Origin: Acidobacteriota bacterium
GTDB taxonomy: Bacteria; Acidobacteriota; Polarisedimenticolia; Gp22-AA2
Assembly: GCA_003223135.1 (NCBI GenBank)
Contig: QHXX01000020.1
Coordinates: forward strand, 1-59,254
Length of the DNA: 59,254 nucleotides
Direction of reading: 5' to 3'
Below are positions 24,142 through 33,728 of this stretch, in pieces. Position 1 is the stretch's first letter; the number at the start of each line of letters is the position of its first letter. The translations under genes and the position numbers were made by a program. The notes beneath the pieces were generated by a model. That model was not told the origin of the DNA. It made no database searches and saw nothing but the letters and a program-made list of their open reading frames with translations.

Positions 24142-25227
24142 CTACTGCTTCCGCTCCAGCTCCTCGTCGATGATCTCGGCGAAGGAGTTGACGTCGCGGG
24201 CGCCCACGATCGGGATGCCGTTGATGAAGAAGGTCGGCGTGCCCGTCACGCCGTACTTCTGGCCTGCGTCGGCGTCCTTCTGCACCTCGTCCTTGTATTT
24301 GCCAGTGTCCAGGCAGGACTTGAACTTGTCCTTGTCGATGCCGGCGATCCCGCCCGCGGTCTCGATCAGGTCGGCCTGGGCCAGCTTCGCCTGGTTGGCG
24401 AACATGGCGTTGTGCATCTCCCAGAACTTCCCCTGCTCCTTGGCGCACTCGGACGCCTGGGCGGCGATGTTGGCGTTCTGGTGGAACGGCAGCGGGTAGT
24501 CGCGGTAGACCAGACGCACCTTCTCGCCGTACTTCTTGAGGACTTCCTGCACCGTGGTCTCGGCGCGGCTGCAATACGGGCACTGATAGTCCGAGAACTC
24601 CACGATGGTGACCGGCGCCTTGGCGGGGCCCTTGGAGGCGTCGTCGTCCGCGGCGATCTCGATCCGGGGCGGATCGAGCATGGTCTTGACGCTGAACTTC
24701 TTGCGCAGCGTCTTCAGATAGTCCCGCTGCGCGTCCGCCGCCTTCTGGCCCTTCAGCATGGCGGCGATCTGGGGCACGAGCTGCTCTTTGGTCTGGGCGC
24801 CGAAGCGGGACTTGTTCTGCTCGTAGAAACTGTCGACGTCGGCCTGCGGCGGGTCGCCCAGCTTGTCGGTGACCTCGGTCTTGAGCAGGTCGTCCTTGCT
24901 GACCTTCTTGACCGCGGCCTCCTTGGCCAGGACCTCGTCGTTGACCATGGTGTCGAGGATCTGCTTGCGGGCCTCGTACTCTTCCTGGCGCACCCTGACG
25001 AGGGCGCCGGCCGCCTGGGTATCGAGATCCTGCAGCGTGATCGTCTTGTCGCCGATGACGGCCACGGGTGACGTCGGGGCCAGCGACGCGGGGGTGGCGC
25101 TTGTGGGATTCTTCGCGGTCTTGCCGGTTTCCTTGGCGGAATCGCCCGTGGCGGCGGTGCACGCGATGGCCGCGCTGGCGCACACGACGGCGGCGAAAGA
25201 GATGATCCGGTTGCTGCGGGGTTCCAT
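24142..25227 (-). CDS. Periplasmic DsbA-like thiol oxidoreductase with SurA-like N-terminal region
   Basis: The ATG at 25227 follows AAGGAGGAGT and encodes a lipoprotein-type signal (ISFAAVVCASAAIAC). Residues of about 55-165 resemble the N-terminal helical region of SurA/PpiC chaperones (VAVIGDKTITLQDL ... LDTMVNDEVLAKEA). The C-terminal ~190 residues form a DsbA/DSBA-like thioredoxin domain with CPYC (FSDYQCPYCSRAE) and cis-proline motif TGTPTFFING. It likely forms disulfides or isomerises them in exported proteins. The chaperone-plus-thioredoxin combination is found in several bacterial lineages. Confidence 0.87.
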   Translation of the reverse strand: MEPRSNRIISFAAVVCASAAIACTAATGDSAKETGKTAKNPTSATPASLAPTSPVAVIGDKTITLQDLDTQAAGALVRVRQEEYEARKQILDTMVNDEVLAKEAAVKKVSKDDLLKTEVTDKLGDPPQADVDSFYEQNKSRFGAQTKEQLVPQIAAMLKGQKAADAQRDYLKTLRKKFSVKTMLDPPRIEIAADDDASKGPAKAPVTIVEFSDYQCPYCSRAETTVQEVLKKYGEKVRLVYRDYPLPFHQNANIAAQASECAKEQGKFWEMHNAMFANQAKLAQADLIETAGGIAGIDKDKFKSCLDTGKYKDEVQKDADAGQKYGVTGTPTFFINGIPIVGARDVNSFAEIIDEELERKQ

Positions 25228-25313
25228 GACTCCTCCTTGAATGCGTTGTCGGTCCATCTGGGATAGGCGGAGATTCTACTCCGGCAACGCCTCGCGGTAA
25301 AGGGCCCGGGCTC

Positions 25314-28199
25314 CTAACCCTGCGGCCGCTGGGGCTGCGGGATCTGGCGCTGCATCCCGGCCTCGAGAGCCGCCGTGATGCGCGCCCGGGTCTCGTCCAG
25401 GTGGGCCCGGGTCACGGCGTCGAGGGGTGCCGCGGGCCGCTCGACCCTTCCGAGCGCCGAGTCGATGCCGCGCCGTATCTGGATCAGGTCGGCCCGCGCC
25501 AGGGTCCGCGCATCCTCAGGCTGGGCGGGGTCGGACTGGACCGCCAGGTTGACCAGGGTGGTCAGGTGCCTGCGCTGCAGGTTGCGCCGGAACGAGTTGA
25601 CGTTGCTCTTGCTGTCGAGCTCGCTCCAGACCGCCTGGCGCACCGAGGAGAACATCTCGGCGAGCGTGAACGCCTTGTCCTTGCCCTCGTACCGCTGCTC
25701 GGTGTCGATCAGCCGCCCGAGCACGATCGGGTGATACAGACGATCCATCGCCAGGGACTGCAGGGTCAATACGAGCGTGTGGATCGGCAGGTCGATCCGG
25801 TCGATGGTCCAGAAGTTCCCCTCGATGTCGGGGAAACGCTCGACCGCCAGTTTGTTGAACAGCCTGGGGGGGAGTCTGAAGGCGTCCGCGCCGAAGATCT
25901 CCTTGTTCATGAAGGCCAGGGCGGCGCGCTGCTCGGAGGCCGGCACCGGGTCGTACGGCAGGCGTCCGTTCGGGTCGCCGATGTGGTCCCGGTAGTGCCG
26001 GATGCCGCCGATGTACTTGGGCACATTCAGCGCGGCCGGGGCGATCTCCCCGAACGCCTGGGCGAAGACCAGGCGCAGCTTCTGGTAGCGCATCCCCGGT
26101 TCGTTGAACCGGTCCTCCATCTTCGCCAGGAGCTCGCGCGAGATGTCGGCGCGCGACCGGTAGTACGCGAGGATGTCGGTTCCCAGGTCCCACATGTTCG
26201 ACGTCGGGTCGATCCCTCTCGGGGACCCCGTGAAGGTGTCCTCGTCGGTGCCGTAGGCCAGGTTCCTGTCGCCGACGCGCGAGGCGATCGTCCGCAGCGC
26301 GGGCTCTTCGGCCCCGGCTGACGCGGCGTCGATCGGTTTGTAGGCGTATTCGATCGCCCAGTAGTCATACGGGCCGGGTGTCGACTGGAAGTACTCGCCC
26401 TGCGGCTTCCCGTCGGGCGCCAGGTTGACCGGGATGTAGTCCATGACCGAGCCGGTCATGCCGGTGCGCGCGGTGACAGCGGCATCATTCAACTGGTCGA
26501 ACGGCACGACACCGCTCGCCTTGAAGTTGTGCCGCAGCCCCAGGGTGTGCCCGACCTCGTGCATGGTCACCGCCACGATGAAGTCGTTGACGTACCTGTC
26601 CTGGTCCTTCGGATCGGTGAGCCGGCCCCGGGCCTGCAGGACATCCCACCCGAGCGCCGCCTCATGCGACAGCCCCACGGCGTAGTCGCAGTATCCCAGC
26701 GCGGCCGGCGGGGTGCCGGGCCGCGAGCCGGCGCCCAGGACCGGTCTTGAGGTCCGCTCGCCGGACGTGCCATCGAGGGGGGCGAGCAGGGAGTCGAGCG
26801 TGTAGGGGCCGAGCATCGAAGCCCAGCCCGTGAGCGTGCGCAGAAGCACCGCCGTCTCCGATCCCGGAGCCGCCGCCGGCCGTGTGACGGGCGCGACCAG
26901 CTCGTCGTATTCGCGCCTCACACCGCGCAGCATGTCGGCGCTGAAGCGGATGTCGGCGTCGAAGATCTGACCGGTATAAGGATTGATGCGCGACGGACCC
27001 TGGGCGAAGCCGGCGTTCGGGGCGACGATGAAGCGCAGCGACGCGTAACGCACGTCGGCCGCGTCCCAGTCCGGATCGTCCGGCTGCTCCCTCACGACCA
27101 TGGCGTCTTTGAAGCCGATCGCCTCGAACACCGGGTTCCAGTTCAAGACACCCTTGCGGACGGCGTCGCGGTACTCCTTCGGGATGGTGTTCTCGAGATA
27201 GAAGACGATCGGCTGCTTCGGCTCGGAGAGCGTGGCCGAGGGATCTTTCTTCTCGAGCTGCCAGCGCGTGACGTAGCGCACCGTCGGCTGCTCCTCGCGG
27301 TCGTCGGAATAGTCGTCGACCATCGCCAGGAAGTGCCCGACGCGGTCGTCCGCCAGTCGCGGCCTGTAGCCGGTTTGCGGCAGCCTCGAGATGGAATAGT
27401 GGAACCGGACCAGAAGGCTGCGAGGGTCGGCGGCATAAATCGCCGGTCTCTTGACCTCGGGTGTCTTGAAGTGCAGGACTGTCTCGAAGTCGAGGTTCTC
27501 GGGGAAGCCGCGGGCGAAGGCGACGGCGCTCGCGTCCTTGTCGAACTGGTAGGGGACCTCGAAGATCTGCTTCAGGGCCGGTCCCATCCCCTCGAGATCG
27601 CCGACGAAGATCGACCCCAGGTCGACGACAACGCTCTTCCTGTCGGGGTGCGGCTGGCTCTCGATTTTCGCCTGCCCGACGATGGCGTCGGGGGCGGCCA
27701 CGTCCGCGGGATGCTTCATGGAGGAGGATTCGCCGGCGCGGAACAGCGTGTTTCTGTGGATGAGCTGGATTGTCTTGCCGTTTCTGTGGAAGGCCACGAC
27801 GTACTCCGGCAGCATGTCGTTCGGGTAGATGAACCCCTGCCCGATGCCGGAGACCAGCGTGGGGTTCAGCAGGAACGGGACATCGAGCTGGTCGGGGACT
27901 ATCTCCAGGAAGAACTTCGCTTCGTCCTCCTTGAGATAGACGTTGAACAGCCCCTGGATCGTCTTCGCCCCCTTGACGACCTTGTCGAACGGGGGCTCCT
28001 TAGGCTGATCCTTGTCCTCTTTCTTCTCGTCTTTCTTGTCGTCGGCCTTCCCCTCGTCCTTCGCGGCGTCATCGGCGCCCTTCTTGCGGGCGTCGTCGCC
28101 GGGGTCAACGGCGGCCCGGGCAGGCGCCGGCAGGGCGAGACCGGCCGCGAGGACGAGGGCGGGCAGAAACACGAACCGGGCGGGGAAGGGTCCGGACAT
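25314..28199 (-). CDS. Large secreted zinc-dependent metallopeptidase (DUF5117/DUF4953-type)
   Basis: The 961-residue protein has a signal peptide and a lysine/aspartate-rich low-complexity spacer (about residues 30-72), then a long N-terminal domain ending in the metzincin-like zinc site HEVGHTLGLRHNF (about residue 545). The order of domains and PGPYDYWAIEYAY downstream match the family annotated as DUF5117-zinc metalloprotease-DUF4953, found in Bacteroidota and Acidobacteriota. The substrate is unknown. It lies 87 bases upstream of the DsbA-like gene on the same strand; the secreted thiol enzyme may help it or other exported proteins. Confidence 0.9.
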   Translation of the reverse strand: MSGPFPARFVFLPALVLAAGLALPAPARAAVDPGDDARKKGADDAAKDEGKADDKKDEKKEDKDQPKEPPFDKVVKGAKTIQGLFNVYLKEDEAKFFLEIVPDQLDVPFLLNPTLVSGIGQGFIYPNDMLPEYVVAFHRNGKTIQLIHRNTLFRAGESSSMKHPADVAAPDAIVGQAKIESQPHPDRKSVVVDLGSIFVGDLEGMGPALKQIFEVPYQFDKDASAVAFARGFPENLDFETVLHFKTPEVKRPAIYAADPRSLLVRFHYSISRLPQTGYRPRLADDRVGHFLAMVDDYSDDREEQPTVRYVTRWQLEKKDPSATLSEPKQPIVFYLENTIPKEYRDAVRKGVLNWNPVFEAIGFKDAMVVREQPDDPDWDAADVRYASLRFIVAPNAGFAQGPSRINPYTGQIFDADIRFSADMLRGVRREYDELVAPVTRPAAAPGSETAVLLRTLTGWASMLGPYTLDSLLAPLDGTSGERTSRPVLGAGSRPGTPPAALGYCDYAVGLSHEAALGWDVLQARGRLTDPKDQDRYVNDFIVAVTMHEVGHTLGLRHNFKASGVVPFDQLNDAAVTARTGMTGSVMDYIPVNLAPDGKPQGEYFQSTPGPYDYWAIEYAYKPIDAASAGAEEPALRTIASRVGDRNLAYGTDEDTFTGSPRGIDPTSNMWDLGTDILAYYRSRADISRELLAKMEDRFNEPGMRYQKLRLVFAQAFGEIAPAALNVPKYIGGIRHYRDHIGDPNGRLPYDPVPASEQRAALAFMNKEIFGADAFRLPPRLFNKLAVERFPDIEGNFWTIDRIDLPIHTLVLTLQSLAMDRLYHPIVLGRLIDTEQRYEGKDKAFTLAEMFSSVRQAVWSELDSKSNVNSFRRNLQRRHLTTLVNLAVQSDPAQPEDARTLARADLIQIRRGIDSALGRVERPAAPLDAVTRAHLDETRARITAALEAGMQRQIPQPQRPQG

Positions 28200-28340
28200 C
28201 GCGCTCTCCTGTGGCGGTTCTGGGTGTCTGAACCTGATGGGTGGCCCGATCCGGCAGGCATCGGGTGACGCATTCTACCCGAAAATCCCGGAACGGAGTA
28301 CAATGCCCTCTACCCGTAGACATTCCCCCAGGGAGAGTGC

Positions 28341-28796
28341 GTGTCGATGAAGTACCGCCAGCCCGGCTATCGGGACCAGGATTACAAGGAAGAAAGGGAG
28401 AAGACGCGCAAGGAGGATCGCGGTCCCCGCGGCCCGCGCGAGCCGCGCGGCATGGCGCGCGAGGCGCGCCTGGTCACGCGTTGCTACCAGTGCGGCCACC
28501 AGGAACCGGCGCTCGAGAGTGTCCCGACAGACGCCCTGTGCCCGAAGTGCCGCGCGGCGCAGCATTGCTGCAGGAACTGCGTGCACTTCGATCCTGGCGC
28601 CCGCTTCGAGTGCCGCCAGCCGATCCCGAAGCGCTTCCCCTCCAAGACGGCCGCCAACACCTGCGAGTTCTTCAAGCCGGAGACCGTCCTCGACGCCACC
28701 GGCCGCCGCATCGTCACCCCGGGCCCGGCCGCGCCTCCGGGAGAGAGAGTCAGCCCCGGACGCGCCGCCTTCGAAGCGCTCTTCAAGAAGAAATAG
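28341..28796 (+). CDS. Small cysteine-rich zinc-ribbon protein
   Basis: The 151-residue protein is rich in Arg/Glu at the N-terminus, then has CYQCGH, CPKC, CCRNCVHF and CEFF groups (about residues 48-108) that look like one or two zinc ribbons. It ends in ALFKKK. The frame starts GTG at 28341; an ATG two codons later (28347) is the alternative. A TACAAT -10-like box lies near 28299. No family was recognised. It is divergent from the large metallopeptidase. Confidence 0.65.
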   Translation: MSMKYRQPGYRDQDYKEEREKTRKEDRGPRGPREPRGMAREARLVTRCYQCGHQEPALESVPTDALCPKCRAAQHCCRNCVHFDPGARFECRQPIPKRFPSKTAANTCEFFKPETVLDATGRRIVTPGPAAPPGERVSPGRAAFEALFKKK

Positions 28797-28902
28797 ATCT
28801 CCGGCCAGGACCGCACGCACCCGAAATGGGCGCCGCGACCTCCCGATGGTTGAGGCATGGACGCCGTGGTAGGATGAAGCATCGTCCCGGCCCGATCGCC
28901 GG

Positions 28903-30246
28903 GTGAAACGCGAGACACCGGTGTCAAAGACCGCCGCCCGCCCGCAGGCGCTCGAAAACATTCGTTCCCTTGCCTCCGTCATCGTCATCGTCTCGCTTCT
29001 CGCGGGCCAGACCGGCTGCCTGTCGACGAGCGTGCCGCCGGTCGGCGCCGAGGGCCCCGCCTTCAAGCCGACAAGCGACGAGCGTCGTCTGTGGGACCAG
29101 GCGAGGGAGGAAGAGCGCAAGCTGCGCGACAAGGCCACGCTCTACCAGGATCCGATTCTCGAGGACTATCTGAACCAGGTGGCCGATCGCCTGGCGCCGC
29201 CCGAGGTGAAGGGGCAGGAGGCGATTCGGATCCGGGTGTTCGCGATCAAGGACCCGACGCTCAACGCCTTCACTTATCCGACCGGCTCGATCTACGTGCA
29301 CACGGGACTTCTGGCGCGCCTCGAGAACGAAGCCCAGCTCGCGGTCGTCCTCGGCCACGAGATGACGCACGCCACCCACCGGCACGCCCTCGAGTTCGAG
29401 CGCAGCGCACGCAACAAGGCGATCGGCTTCTCGATCGCCTCCATCGCCGCGAGCATCTGGGTCGCCGGGAAGGCCGGTGCGAGAGCGGAGGAGGGCGACT
29501 GGAGGGACGCGTACATGGTCAACCAGATCGGCAACATCCTGGTGGGCCTGGGTCTGCAGCTCGCCTTCATCGCGGCGGTCAACGGCTTCGGCCGCGAGCT
29601 GGAGCGCGAGGCGGACGAGGTCGGCCTGGAGCGGACGGTGGCGGCCGGCTACGACCCGCGGCAGGGTCCGCGCGTCTTCGAGATTCTCAAGGACGATCGC
29701 GGCGACGACCGCAAGATGGAGGTCTTCTTCTTCGGCAGCCACCCGCGCCTGGACGAGAGGATCGCCGACATGAAGGAGCTTCTGTCGACGCGCTACAGCG
29801 GCGTCGGGGAGGCGGGGCGTGCCACCACCGATACGCGCGAGTTCCAGATGCGTATGCGGGTCCTGGCGCGCGACGACGCGGTGGAGAACATCAGGCTCGG
29901 GCGTTTCGGAAATGCCGAAGCGGAGGTCAAGAAGGTCCTGGACCTGACGCCGAACGATCCGGTCGCCCACTATCTTCTCGGTCAGATCGCCGAGAAAAGG
30001 ATGGCCGAGGCGAAGGACCGGGCCGCCGGTGACAAGCAGCTCGACAAGGCCCTCGAGGAGTACCAACTGGCGGCGCGTCTCGATCCTCGCTACGCCGACC
30101 CCTACCGCGCCATCGGCATCCTGCGCTACAAGAACGGGGAGAAGGACGAGGCGCTGGCGGCGTTCAAGCGCTATCTCGACTTGAAGCCGGACGCGCCCGA
30201 TGCCCAGCAGATCAGGGACTACATCCTCGAGATCCAGGCGCGCTGA
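28903..30246 (+). CDS. M48 family metallopeptidase lipoprotein with TPR repeats (BepA-like)
   Basis: The protein has a lipoprotein-type signal (VIVSLLAGQTGC) and an M48 peptidase domain with HEMTH (GHEMTHATHRH) and the downstream glutamate in LEREADEVGLE. The C-terminal ~130 residues form TPR-like repeats (EYQLAARLDPRYADPYRAIGILRYKNG). This is the layout of BepA/YfgC, which assists outer-membrane protein assembly and LPS export quality control. The frame starts GTG at 28903; GTG at 28921 is possible. An SDR pseudogene begins immediately after its stop. Confidence 0.88.
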   Translation: MKRETPVSKTAARPQALENIRSLASVIVIVSLLAGQTGCLSTSVPPVGAEGPAFKPTSDERRLWDQAREEERKLRDKATLYQDPILEDYLNQVADRLAPPEVKGQEAIRIRVFAIKDPTLNAFTYPTGSIYVHTGLLARLENEAQLAVVLGHEMTHATHRHALEFERSARNKAIGFSIASIAASIWVAGKAGARAEEGDWRDAYMVNQIGNILVGLGLQLAFIAAVNGFGRELEREADEVGLERTVAAGYDPRQGPRVFEILKDDRGDDRKMEVFFFGSHPRLDERIADMKELLSTRYSGVGEAGRATTDTREFQMRMRVLARDDAVENIRLGRFGNAEAEVKKVLDLTPNDPVAHYLLGQIAEKRMAEAKDRAAGDKQLDKALEEYQLAARLDPRYADPYRAIGILRYKNGEKDEALAAFKRYLDLKPDAPDAQQIRDYILEIQAR

Positions 30247-30247
30247 G

Positions 30248-30666
30248 CCGGCGCGCGAAACACCGGCGATCGAAAGGTTCGGCCGGATCGACGTCCTGGT
30301 CACCCTGATCGGCGGATCGCGCGGGAATCCGGGGATCGAGGCGGGCAACGACGACTGGGACGCCGTGCTGGCCGCGAACCTCCGCTCCGCGGTGACCATG
30401 ACGCGCCTGGTCATTCCCTCCATGAAAGAGCGGAGAAGAGGCGTTATCGTCCACGTCGCGTCGATCTTAGGGCGCGAGTGGGGCGGGGCCGCCTCGTACA
30501 ACGCGTCGCGATCGCGGAGTTCGTCAAAAGAGAGCTGCCCCTCGGACGGTTCGGCCGGCCCGAAGAGGTGGCGGCGGCCATCGTCTTTCTCGCATCCGCG
30601 CCGGCGTCGCTCGTGATCGGGGACTGTCTGAACGTGGACGGCGGGCAGAGCCGCTCGCTCATCTGA
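30248..30666 (+). pseudogene. Short-chain dehydrogenase (SDR) remnant
   Basis: Frame-by-frame reading gives two SDR pieces. The first holds [11 protein letters not shown] and [30 protein letters not shown]; the second, in another frame, holds the C-terminal [21 protein letters not shown] and NVDGGQS. The N-terminal TGxxxGxG Rossmann loop is absent, and the expected YxxxK segment and about 50 residues after it are missing between the pieces. The fragment cannot code an active enzyme. Its end overlaps the stop of the convergent agmatinase-family gene. Confidence 0.8.
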
Positions 30667-31603
30667 TCGGCCGGCGCTTCTCCGCGAGGGCGGCGAAGGT
30701 CTCGAACACGATCTGCAGCGCCAGGAAGAGGGTGATGCCGGACGGGTCGAGGGGCGGCGCGATCTCCACGATGTCCATGGCTCGCACCGGCAGGTGCTTC
30801 ACCAGGCCGCGCGTCAGGTCGAGGAGCTGGCGGCTCGACAGGCCGCCCGCGACCGGCGCCCCGGTGCCGGGCGCGCAGGACGGGTCGGCCACATCGATGT
30901 CGATGCTGACGTACACGTTGCCGACGCCGTCCAGCTTCTGGCGCGCCAGGGTCACGACCGACTCGACGCCCAGCCTCGCGATCTCGCGGGCCGGCACGAA
31001 GCGGATCCCCTTCTCCTGCATGAAGTCGAGCTCGACCTGATTGTAGGAGCGGGTCCCCAGGATCAGGAGGTGGTCCGGTGTCAGGCGGCTGCCGTCGAGC
31101 GCCCGCCGCATCGGGCAGGCGCTCGACAGCGGCGATCCGTCGTAGGTGTCGAACAGGTCGGGATGGGCGTCGAGAAGGACCAGACCGAATCCCTCGGGGA
31201 ATTGCCGGCCGAAGCCGCGCACCAGCGGGATGCTGACCGAGTGGTCGCCGCCGATGGACAGGAGGAACGCATCTCGTCCGGCCATGGCGCCGATCTTGAA
31301 GATCTGCACGACCGCCTCCTCGACACGCGAGAAGTAGGCCTGACGCGCCGTGTCGCCCGTCGTCCCTGGCTCCGGCGCGATGTCTCCCGCGTCCCGGACA
31401 CGCAACCGGGCCGGATCGACCGGATGACCCTCCTCGGAGACGGCGGGCGACGTGCCCGAGATTTCGCGCAGGCGCCGGGGCGCATCGGCCGCCCCGGGGC
31501 GCCAGCAGGCGCCGCCGTCGAAGGGCAGGCCCAGGATCACGACGTCGTGAGGCAGGTCGAGGTTCGGCAGCGCCAAGCCGCCCCAGGGAGGCCGGGAGAT
31601 CAT
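30659..31603 (-). CDS. Agmatinase/arginase/formiminoglutamase (ureohydrolase) family protein
   Basis: The most plausible start is ATG 31603 ([10 protein letters not shown]); a longer frame upstream has no family resemblance. The manganese-binding motifs are present: [21 protein letters not shown] (DAHxD-like) and [26 protein letters not shown] (the SxDxDxxDP signature). The family hydrolyses guanidino groups of arginine, agmatine or formiminoglutamate. A formiminoglutamase role would fit HutI and cyclodeaminase elsewhere in the window, but they are 25 kb away. The product is cytoplasmic. It ends eight bases inside the SDR remnant. Confidence 0.9.
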   Translation of the reverse strand: MISRPPWGGLALPNLDLPHDVVILGLPFDGGACWRPGAADAPRRLREISGTSPAVSEEGHPVDPARLRVRDAGDIAPEPGTTGDTARQAYFSRVEEAVVQIFKIGAMAGRDAFLLSIGGDHSVSIPLVRGFGRQFPEGFGLVLLDAHPDLFDTYDGSPLSSACPMRRALDGSRLTPDHLLILGTRSYNQVELDFMQEKGIRFVPAREIARLGVESVVTLARQKLDGVGNVYVSIDIDVADPSCAPGTGAPVAGGLSSRQLLDLTRGLVKHLPVRAMDIVEIAPPLDPSGITLFLALQIVFETFAALAEKRRPIR

Positions 31604-31688
31604 GGCCCGGATTCTAACCTCAAGATAAGATGACCGCTCCCACGATCCTCCTCCGACAAGGAGGAGCGGGGAAGCAGAGAGAGGGGAC

Positions 31689-32327
31689 ATGGCGCAGGAA
31701 CGTGTGCGTGGCGCGCGCATCCCGCGGTTCGGCGCTCGGACCGGCGGCATCGCGGGCATCGTCCTGGCCTGCCTGCTCGCGGGATGCGGGGCCCCGTCCC
31801 GCGCTCCGGGGTCAGGCTTTGCTGTGGGCAAGGCCGGCCCGGAGGCGAAGATCGAGTTCGCGGACCTCGATCGGATCCACGCGATCCTTGCAGGGCTCCG
31901 CGGCCGGCCGGTGTTCGTCAACTTCTGGGCGACTTGGTGCGTGCCGTGCGTCGAGGAGCTTCCGGACCTGGCGGCCCTGTCGCGCGAGGACGCCGTGCGA
32001 AGGGCCGAGTTCGTCGGCGTCTCCCTCGACGCCTGGGTCACGGGGAACGGCAGCGAAACCGAGGAGAAGGTGAAGCGCGCCCTGGCCGACGCGGGTGTGA
32101 ACTACCCGAACCTCATTTACCAGGGAGATCAGGACCCTCTCCTCGAGGGGTTTCAGCTTCCCGGACCTATCCCGTACTCGGTTCTGTACGACGGGCAAGG
32201 GAAGCGGGCCGCAAGCTGGACGGGGAAGGCGGCCATCGAGGAGGTGAGACGGGCGATCGCCGCGACATCGGAGCGGAGCCGGGCATCCGCGGCGGCTCGG
32301 CCTCAGGGACGGCGGGGCGGTCGCTGA
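31689..32327 (+). CDS. TlpA-like thioredoxin-fold lipoprotein
   Basis: The 212-residue protein has a lipobox-type N-terminus (GIVLACLLAGCG) and a thioredoxin domain with FVNFWATWCVPCVEELP, the TlpA/ResA WCxPC motif. Its cis-proline region is GPIPYSVLYD. It is expected to keep exported or cytochrome thiols reduced at the periplasmic face of the membrane. The final ~50 codons overlap antiparallel with the C-terminus of the kinase-phosphatase gene at 32167-33666. Confidence 0.85.
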   Translation: MAQERVRGARIPRFGARTGGIAGIVLACLLAGCGAPSRAPGSGFAVGKAGPEAKIEFADLDRIHAILAGLRGRPVFVNFWATWCVPCVEELPDLAALSREDAVRRAEFVGVSLDAWVTGNGSETEEKVKRALADAGVNYPNLIYQGDQDPLLEGFQLPGPIPYSVLYDGQGKRAASWTGKAAIEEVRRAIAATSERSRASAAARPQGRRGGR

Positions 32328-33666
32328 CCACGCGCTCGACCGGCAGCGCCCTCGTCTCGGCTCTCACCCCGACGCCCGCGGGCAACGAGCGGCGCGGCCG
32401 GTAGTAGTCCCGAAGGGACTTGACGCTGACCGTGGTTTTCTCCGGGTAGCGCAGGGCCGTCAGCGTCCCGCCGTATACGCAGCCGGTGTCGATGTTCACC
32501 GTGTTGCGGATCCACTCCGGCTTCCGGACGGGCGTGTGCCCGTACACCACGAGCGTCCTCCCGCGATAGCCCGCCGCCCATTTCACCCGCACCGGCAGCC
32601 CGAACCGATCCAGCTCGCCGGTCGTCTGTCCGAAGATGGCGAAGCGCCGCGCCGCAGGCGATGTCCGTCCGAGATGGCGGGTGGTGATCCCGGCGTGCGC
32701 CACGGCCAGCCGGCCTTTGTCGAGAATCAAGTGCGGCGGCAGGCCGCGAAGGAAATCCTGGAACTGCGCGAGAAAGCGCCGCCGTGCCGGGCCGGAGAGC
32801 GCCTGGACCTGGCGGATCGTCTTCAGCGTGCCCGGGCTGATGCTGCCCGCGTCGTCGTTCAGCCCATCAAGGAAGGACATCTCGTGATTCCCGGGAACGC
32901 AGAAGGCCGTCCCGGCCGTCACCATCCGCATGGCAATGCGGGCCGCCTCGACGATGCGTGGGCCGCGGTCCACGAGATCGCCGACGAACACCGCACGCCG
33001 GCCCCGCCGGTGCCGGAAGGGTGCGCGCGGCGACGTTCTCCGGTAGCCCAGCCGGCGCAGCAGGCGGATCAGCTCGGGGGCGCAGCCGTGGACGTCGCCG
33101 ATGATGTCGAACGGTCCCTCGTCGTCCCTGAGGTCGCACCTTGGGGACGGCGAGGCGGAGACCCGCGCCCGGCCGGCCTCCCGGGCGCCGCGGATGAGGT
33201 GCACCACGGCGAACCCTTCCGATCGCAGGTTCTTCAGGCCGGCGGCGAGGCGACGCGTCTGGCGCGCGATGACGGCGCGGCCGACACGCCGCGGGCGCCG
33301 GCGGTCATGAGCGAGACAGTCCAACAAGGGCAGGTGGAGGACGATGGCTACGGCGGGCACGCCGTGGCGCCCGGCCATCGCGACAAGCGGCCGGCGGGCC
33401 CGGGCGTCGATGCTGGTGGCGTCGAACACGGTCAGGCGCCTGCGCCGGAGGCGTTCCCGGGTGAGACGGTACGCCAGGGCGAACGCGGCGGCGCTGACCC
33501 GCTGGTCGGCCGCGTCGCCCGCGATCAGGGCGCGGCAGACGTCGGTGCTGACAATCTGGCGCGGGCGAAAATTGCGCCGGCAGAAAGTGCTCTTGCCGGA
33601 TCCGGCGGGTCCCACCATCACCACGAGGGACGGCGACGGCACCCTGAAAATCGTCGTCCGCGGCAT
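32167..33666 (-). CDS. Polynucleotide kinase - calcineurin-like phosphatase (Pnkp-like, no ligase domain)
   Basis: From ATG 33666 (MPRTTIFRVPSPSL) the 499-residue protein begins with a kinase P-loop VGPAGSGKSTFC and DATSID, as in polynucleotide kinases. From about residue 185 it continues with a calcineurin-type phosphatase: IGDVHGCAPEL, VGDLVDRGP, GNHEM, VVYGHTP and NIDTGCVYGG. This kinase-phosphatase order matches bacterial Pnkp RNA-repair enzymes, but the C-terminal adenylyltransferase/ligase is absent. The last 50-60 residues (after PAGVGVRAET) are low-complexity and overlap tlpA-like coding on the other strand, so the true stop may be shared by chance or the tail may be non-functional. 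Confidence 0.85.
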   Translation of the reverse strand: MPRTTIFRVPSPSLVVMVGPAGSGKSTFCRRNFRPRQIVSTDVCRALIAGDAADQRVSAAAFALAYRLTRERLRRRRLTVFDATSIDARARRPLVAMAGRHGVPAVAIVLHLPLLDCLAHDRRRPRRVGRAVIARQTRRLAAGLKNLRSEGFAVVHLIRGAREAGRARVSASPSPRCDLRDDEGPFDIIGDVHGCAPELIRLLRRLGYRRTSPRAPFRHRRGRRAVFVGDLVDRGPRIVEAARIAMRMVTAGTAFCVPGNHEMSFLDGLNDDAGSISPGTLKTIRQVQALSGPARRRFLAQFQDFLRGLPPHLILDKGRLAVAHAGITTRHLGRTSPAARRFAIFGQTTGELDRFGLPVRVKWAAGYRGRTLVVYGHTPVRKPEWIRNTVNIDTGCVYGGTLTALRYPEKTTVSVKSLRDYYRPRRSLPAGVGVRAETRALPVERVVSDRPAVPEAEPPRMPGSAPMSRRSPVSPPRWPPSPSSLRPASLARRTEPSTG

Positions 33667-33728
33667 GTACTCTCCGCGAAGGAGGCCGGTCCCCCGGTCC
33701 CGGTGGCCGGCCGGGGGGACAGTCCGGC

